Origin: JANRKN01 sp033763435
Lineage (GTDB): Bacteria; Planctomycetota; Phycisphaerae; Phycisphaerales; UBA1924
Assembly: GCA_033763435.1 (NCBI GenBank)
Contig: JANRKN010000129.1
Coordinates: forward strand, 1 to 7,670
Length of the DNA stretch: 7,670 bases
Reading direction: 5' to 3'
Shown: positions 5,637-7,670 of the stretch, one piece after another
Layout: every line of letters starts with the position of its first letter
How positions within the stretch are numbered: position 1 is the first letter of the stretch
Position numbers and translations under genes: made by a program
The notes under the pieces: model-generated
The model's input: only the letters and a program-made list of their open reading frames with translations
Told to the model about the DNA's origin: nothing
The model's database searches: none

Positions 5637-6614
5637 TTAACGATCGATCTCCCGATCCATGGGGGACCACATGACCTTGAACGTGCTCAGACCCGTCGTG
5701 ATGTCCGCCACCTCCTGCGCACTCGCCCCGCCCACGTGACCGTCGGCAAACGCGAAGTTCGCGTTCCCCGAGATCTCCCACGGGCGCTGGCTCTTCCGCG
5801 GATGGCGATACCACGGCACATAGCTCTTCATGTCCGTCAGACGCGCGCCGCCGAACTCCTGCGCGCTCTTGGCAAGCCACTGACCCTGCTGGAACTCGCT
5901 CGTCTCCGTCACGCCCCGGCCCGCGCCGAACCGCCGGCCGGGCGCCGCGGTCAGACCCACCTGCCCGCTCGTGAACCAGCGGTCCGCGCCGTTCTCAGCC
6001 TGCCACAGGCCCCACGCCTCGCTCACCAGCATCATCCGGTCGGCCTGGTCCACCGTCGTGTCCCAGCCGCGCCCGCGCAGACGCTCGGTCGTGTTGAACG
6101 GGTTCGAGCCCGGACGGAACGACTCGATCCGTCCGTTCACGCTCCGCCACGACCCGGCGCTCGCGGCCCAGAAGTTCATCGTGTACGACCGGCCCGCGCC
6201 CGGATGGCTCGGGCACAGCATCGCCCCGCCGCCCACCGTGTTGTTCTTCTGGTTCGAGAAGCTCAGGTTCGAGTTATCGAGGTTGGGCCAGTACGCCCCG
6301 ATCCGCGGCTCGTCGTACCAGATCATCGACAGCTTGCCCGTCGATGCGTCGGGAGCCAAGTCCAGAATCGGCGGGAACATGCCCTTGAAGTCGTTCGCGT
6401 ACAGGAGCAGGCTCGTCGCGACCTGCTTCATGTTGCTCTTGCACTTGACGTCCCGCGCCGACTCACGCGCCCGGCCCAGCGAGGGCAGCAGGATGCCGAT
6501 CAGCAGCGCGATGATCGCGATCACCACCAGCAGCTCGATCAGCGTGAAGCCGCGAGCGCGATGGGCGCGGGCCGTTCCAACGTTGTTCGTTCCTAAGTTG
6601 CTCTCGTTCTTCAT
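5637..6614 (-). CDS. Type II secretion-style pseudopilin (prepilin cleavage/methylation domain)
   Basis: A 325-residue protein with a class III signal: a basic leader of 22 residues ending in RARG, then cleavage before Phe23 and the hydrophobic helix FTLIELLVVIAIIALLIGILL with Glu27 at mature position +5. Prepilin peptidase would cut after Gly22 and methylate the Phe. The rest is the long C-terminal domain common in planctomycetes and Lentisphaerae: SNMKQVATSLLLYANDFKGMFP, a CPSHP segment at Cys134, SYTMNFW at 143-149, and a closing ANFAFADGHVGG at 285-296. Such proteins assemble into, or attach to, a periplasmic pseudopilus; many copies exist per genome and individual roles are mostly unknown. 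GAGGA lies nine bases before the ATG at 6614. It follows the LacI gene by 61 bases and precedes the binding-like protein gene, suggesting a role in export or display of the glucan-acting proteins, which is inference. Confidence 0.92.
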   Translation of the reverse strand: MKNESNLGTNNVGTARAHRARGFTLIELLVVIAIIALLIGILLPSLGRARESARDVKCKSNMKQVATSLLLYANDFKGMFPPILDLAPDASTGKLSMIWYDEPRIGAYWPNLDNSNLSFSNQKNNTVGGGAMLCPSHPGAGRSYTMNFWAASAGSWRSVNGRIESFRPGSNPFNTTERLRGRGWDTTVDQADRMMLVSEAWGLWQAENGADRWFTSGQVGLTAAPGRRFGAGRGVTETSEFQQGQWLAKSAQEFGGARLTDMKSYVPWYRHPRKSQRPWEISGNANFAFADGHVGGASAQEVADITTGLSTFKVMWSPMDREIDR

Positions 6615-6675
6615 CGTGCACCGTCCTCAATCTGGGCCCCGCATGGTCCGGCGGCCCGCCCCGATCCGATCCCGA

Positions 6676-7670
6676 TCACATCACCGCCTCGCGCGATCCG
6701 TCCGGCATGATCCGGAATCGGCTCGTCGCGGGCTTGCCGGTGGTCTGGTTGATCTCCAGGCGCGTGGAACGAATTTCGCGCAACCGGCCCCGATCCTGCG
6801 GGTTCTCAAGCCACGACGAGAGCCACAGCGCCGCCTCGCGGCCCAGCATCCTCGCGTCCTGGCAGACCGCCGTGCACGCCGGGAAGGTGTGCAGGCGAAT
6901 ATCGCTGTCGTCAAAGCCCACGATCGACAGATCGCTGGGCACGCGGAGCCCGAGCTCGAGGCAGCGCCGGAGCGCGCCGAACGTGAGCAGGGGGTCCGTC
7001 AGGAAGATCGCGGTGGGGGGCTCGGGCCGGCTCATCAGCCGCGACACGATCGCCGCGCCGCCCTCAAAGCTCGAAGGCACCTCAATCATCAGCGCCGGGT
7101 CCGCCTCGAGGCCCGCTTCGCGCAGCCCGTCGAGATACCCCGCGCGCCGGTCCAGGTGGTCGCTGTCCTGGATCACGTGGATGCCCATCGCGATCCGCTT
7201 GTGCCCGAGCTCGACCAAGTGCCGCACCGCGCGCCGGCTGTCGTCGCGCGAGTCGCAGCAGATGAAGTTCACGCGGTCATCGTCGCTGAAGCGTTCGGCG
7301 ACGACAACGTGCGGCACGCCCTCGGCCGCGATCTGCCGCGTCATCTCCCGCGACTGCTCGAACGACCGCAGGATCACGCCCCGAAGGCCCTTGCGACGGA
7401 AGAACGCCGCGAACGACTCGACCGGATCGCGATCACGCGCGAGGTCCAGAATCTTCAGGTCGTACCGCGTCTCGCCGAGCCCGTCCAGAATGCCGACCAG
7501 CAGCGCCGACTCGAAGCCGCCGTAATCCGCCGGCACCACCGCCTCGGGATACACCAGCCCGATCACCGTGCCCACGCGCCCCGACGGATCCTGCCCGTAC
7601 CCCGCCTGCTGGGCCGCCTCGAGCACACGCCGACGCGTCTCCGCATCCACGTACGGCGCGTTGTTCAACG
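6676..7670 (-). CDS. LacI-family transcriptional regulator, N-terminus cut off by the window
   Basis: At least 330 residues are visible, ending at the TGA at 6676-6678; the first part of the DNA-binding domain lies right of the window. The visible start LNNAPYVDAETRRRVLEAAQQAGY is split here only for reference: LNNAPYV, then ETRRRVLEAAQQAGY; it is the end of the LacI helix-turn-helix domain. The periplasmic-binding-like sensor domain follows from about residue 35: IGLVYP, VRHLVELGHKRIAMG (148-162), RRAGYLDGLREAGL (174-187), and AIFLTDPLLTFGALRRCLELGLRVPSDLSIVGFDDSDI in several blocks (220-257). Members bind sugars or nucleosides and usually repress nearby catabolic genes. The DNA-binding-to-sensor linker is odd: only 11 residues separate Tyr24 from Ile36-Gly37, where PurR has about 17, and the usual A-R-x-L hinge helix is not visible. 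It leads the minus-strand cluster and is the natural candidate regulator of the GH1/GH16 genes. Confidence 0.92.
   Translation of the reverse strand, partial: LNNAPYVDAETRRRVLEAAQQAGYGQDPSGRVGTVIGLVYPEAVVPADYGGFESALLVGILDGLGETRYDLKILDLARDRDPVESFAAFFRRKGLRGVILRSFEQSREMTRQIAAEGVPHVVVAERFSDDDRVNFICCDSRDDSRRAVRHLVELGHKRIAMGIHVIQDSDHLDRRAGYLDGLREAGLEADPALMIEVPSSFEGGAAIVSRLMSRPEPPTAIFLTDPLLTFGALRRCLELGLRVPSDLSIVGFDDSDIRLHTFPACTAVCQDARMLGREAALWLSSWLENPQDRGRLREIRSTRLEINQTTGKPATSRFRIMPDGSREAVM

Noticed and set aside
5539..5880. N-terminal extension of the dockerin-tailed binding protein
   Set aside because: It overlaps the pseudopilin's C-terminus and would bury a clear signal peptide; a good ribosome-binding site supports the ATG at 5538.
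6634..6657. GGGCC/GGCCC inverted repeat between LacI and pseudopilin as a terminator
   Set aside because: Only five base pairs with a long loop and no T-run; expected by chance at this GC content.
7666..7668. TTG as a start codon for the LacI protein
   Set aside because: It falls inside the conserved LNN segment of the LacI DNA-binding domain, so the gene simply continues past the window edge.

Overview
GC-rich, densely coding DNA that most resembles a planctomycete of the class Phycisphaerae. The grounds are short Asp-rich dockerin-like repeats ending in Gly-Cys on exported proteins, a pseudopilin of the 'prepilin N-terminal cleavage/DGH' kind placed beside a LacI-type regulator and glycoside hydrolases, and uniformly high GC at third codon positions. 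This placement is inference from protein style; there is no rRNA or other phylogenetic marker in the window.

Left part (1-1673), apparently housekeeping or envelope genes: the 3' end of a polysaccharide deacetylase gene (+) with a glycine-rich tail, a small four-helix membrane protein (-) converging on it with one base between the stop codons, and a divergently transcribed diacylglycerol-kinase/YegS-like lipid kinase (+).

Right part (1708-7670), all on the minus strand and reading right to left: a LacI-family regulator (cut by the window edge), a type II secretion-style pseudopilin, an exported stand-alone carbohydrate-binding-like protein with a dockerin-like tail, a G/C-rich hairpin, a cytoplasmic-looking GH1 beta-glucosidase and an exported GH16 laminarinase-type endoglucanase. 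The GH16 enzyme carries the same binding-like module and dockerin-like tail as the stand-alone protein.

The right part reads as a beta-glucan (laminarin-like) utilisation locus: GH16 cuts the polymer outside, the paralogous binding protein may hold the same glycan, GH1 trims imported oligosaccharides to glucose, and LacI probably senses an oligosaccharide. The pseudopilin may serve secretion or surface display for this locus. No transporter, SusC/SusD pair or cohesin is present here. The most notable points are the duplicated binding-plus-dockerin cassette, the cysteines that bracket the dockerin-like domains, the dedicated pseudopilin, and an unusually short hinge in the LacI protein.

No tRNA, rRNA, CRISPR array, insertion sequence or attachment site was seen. 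No gap between genes exceeds about 125 bases.
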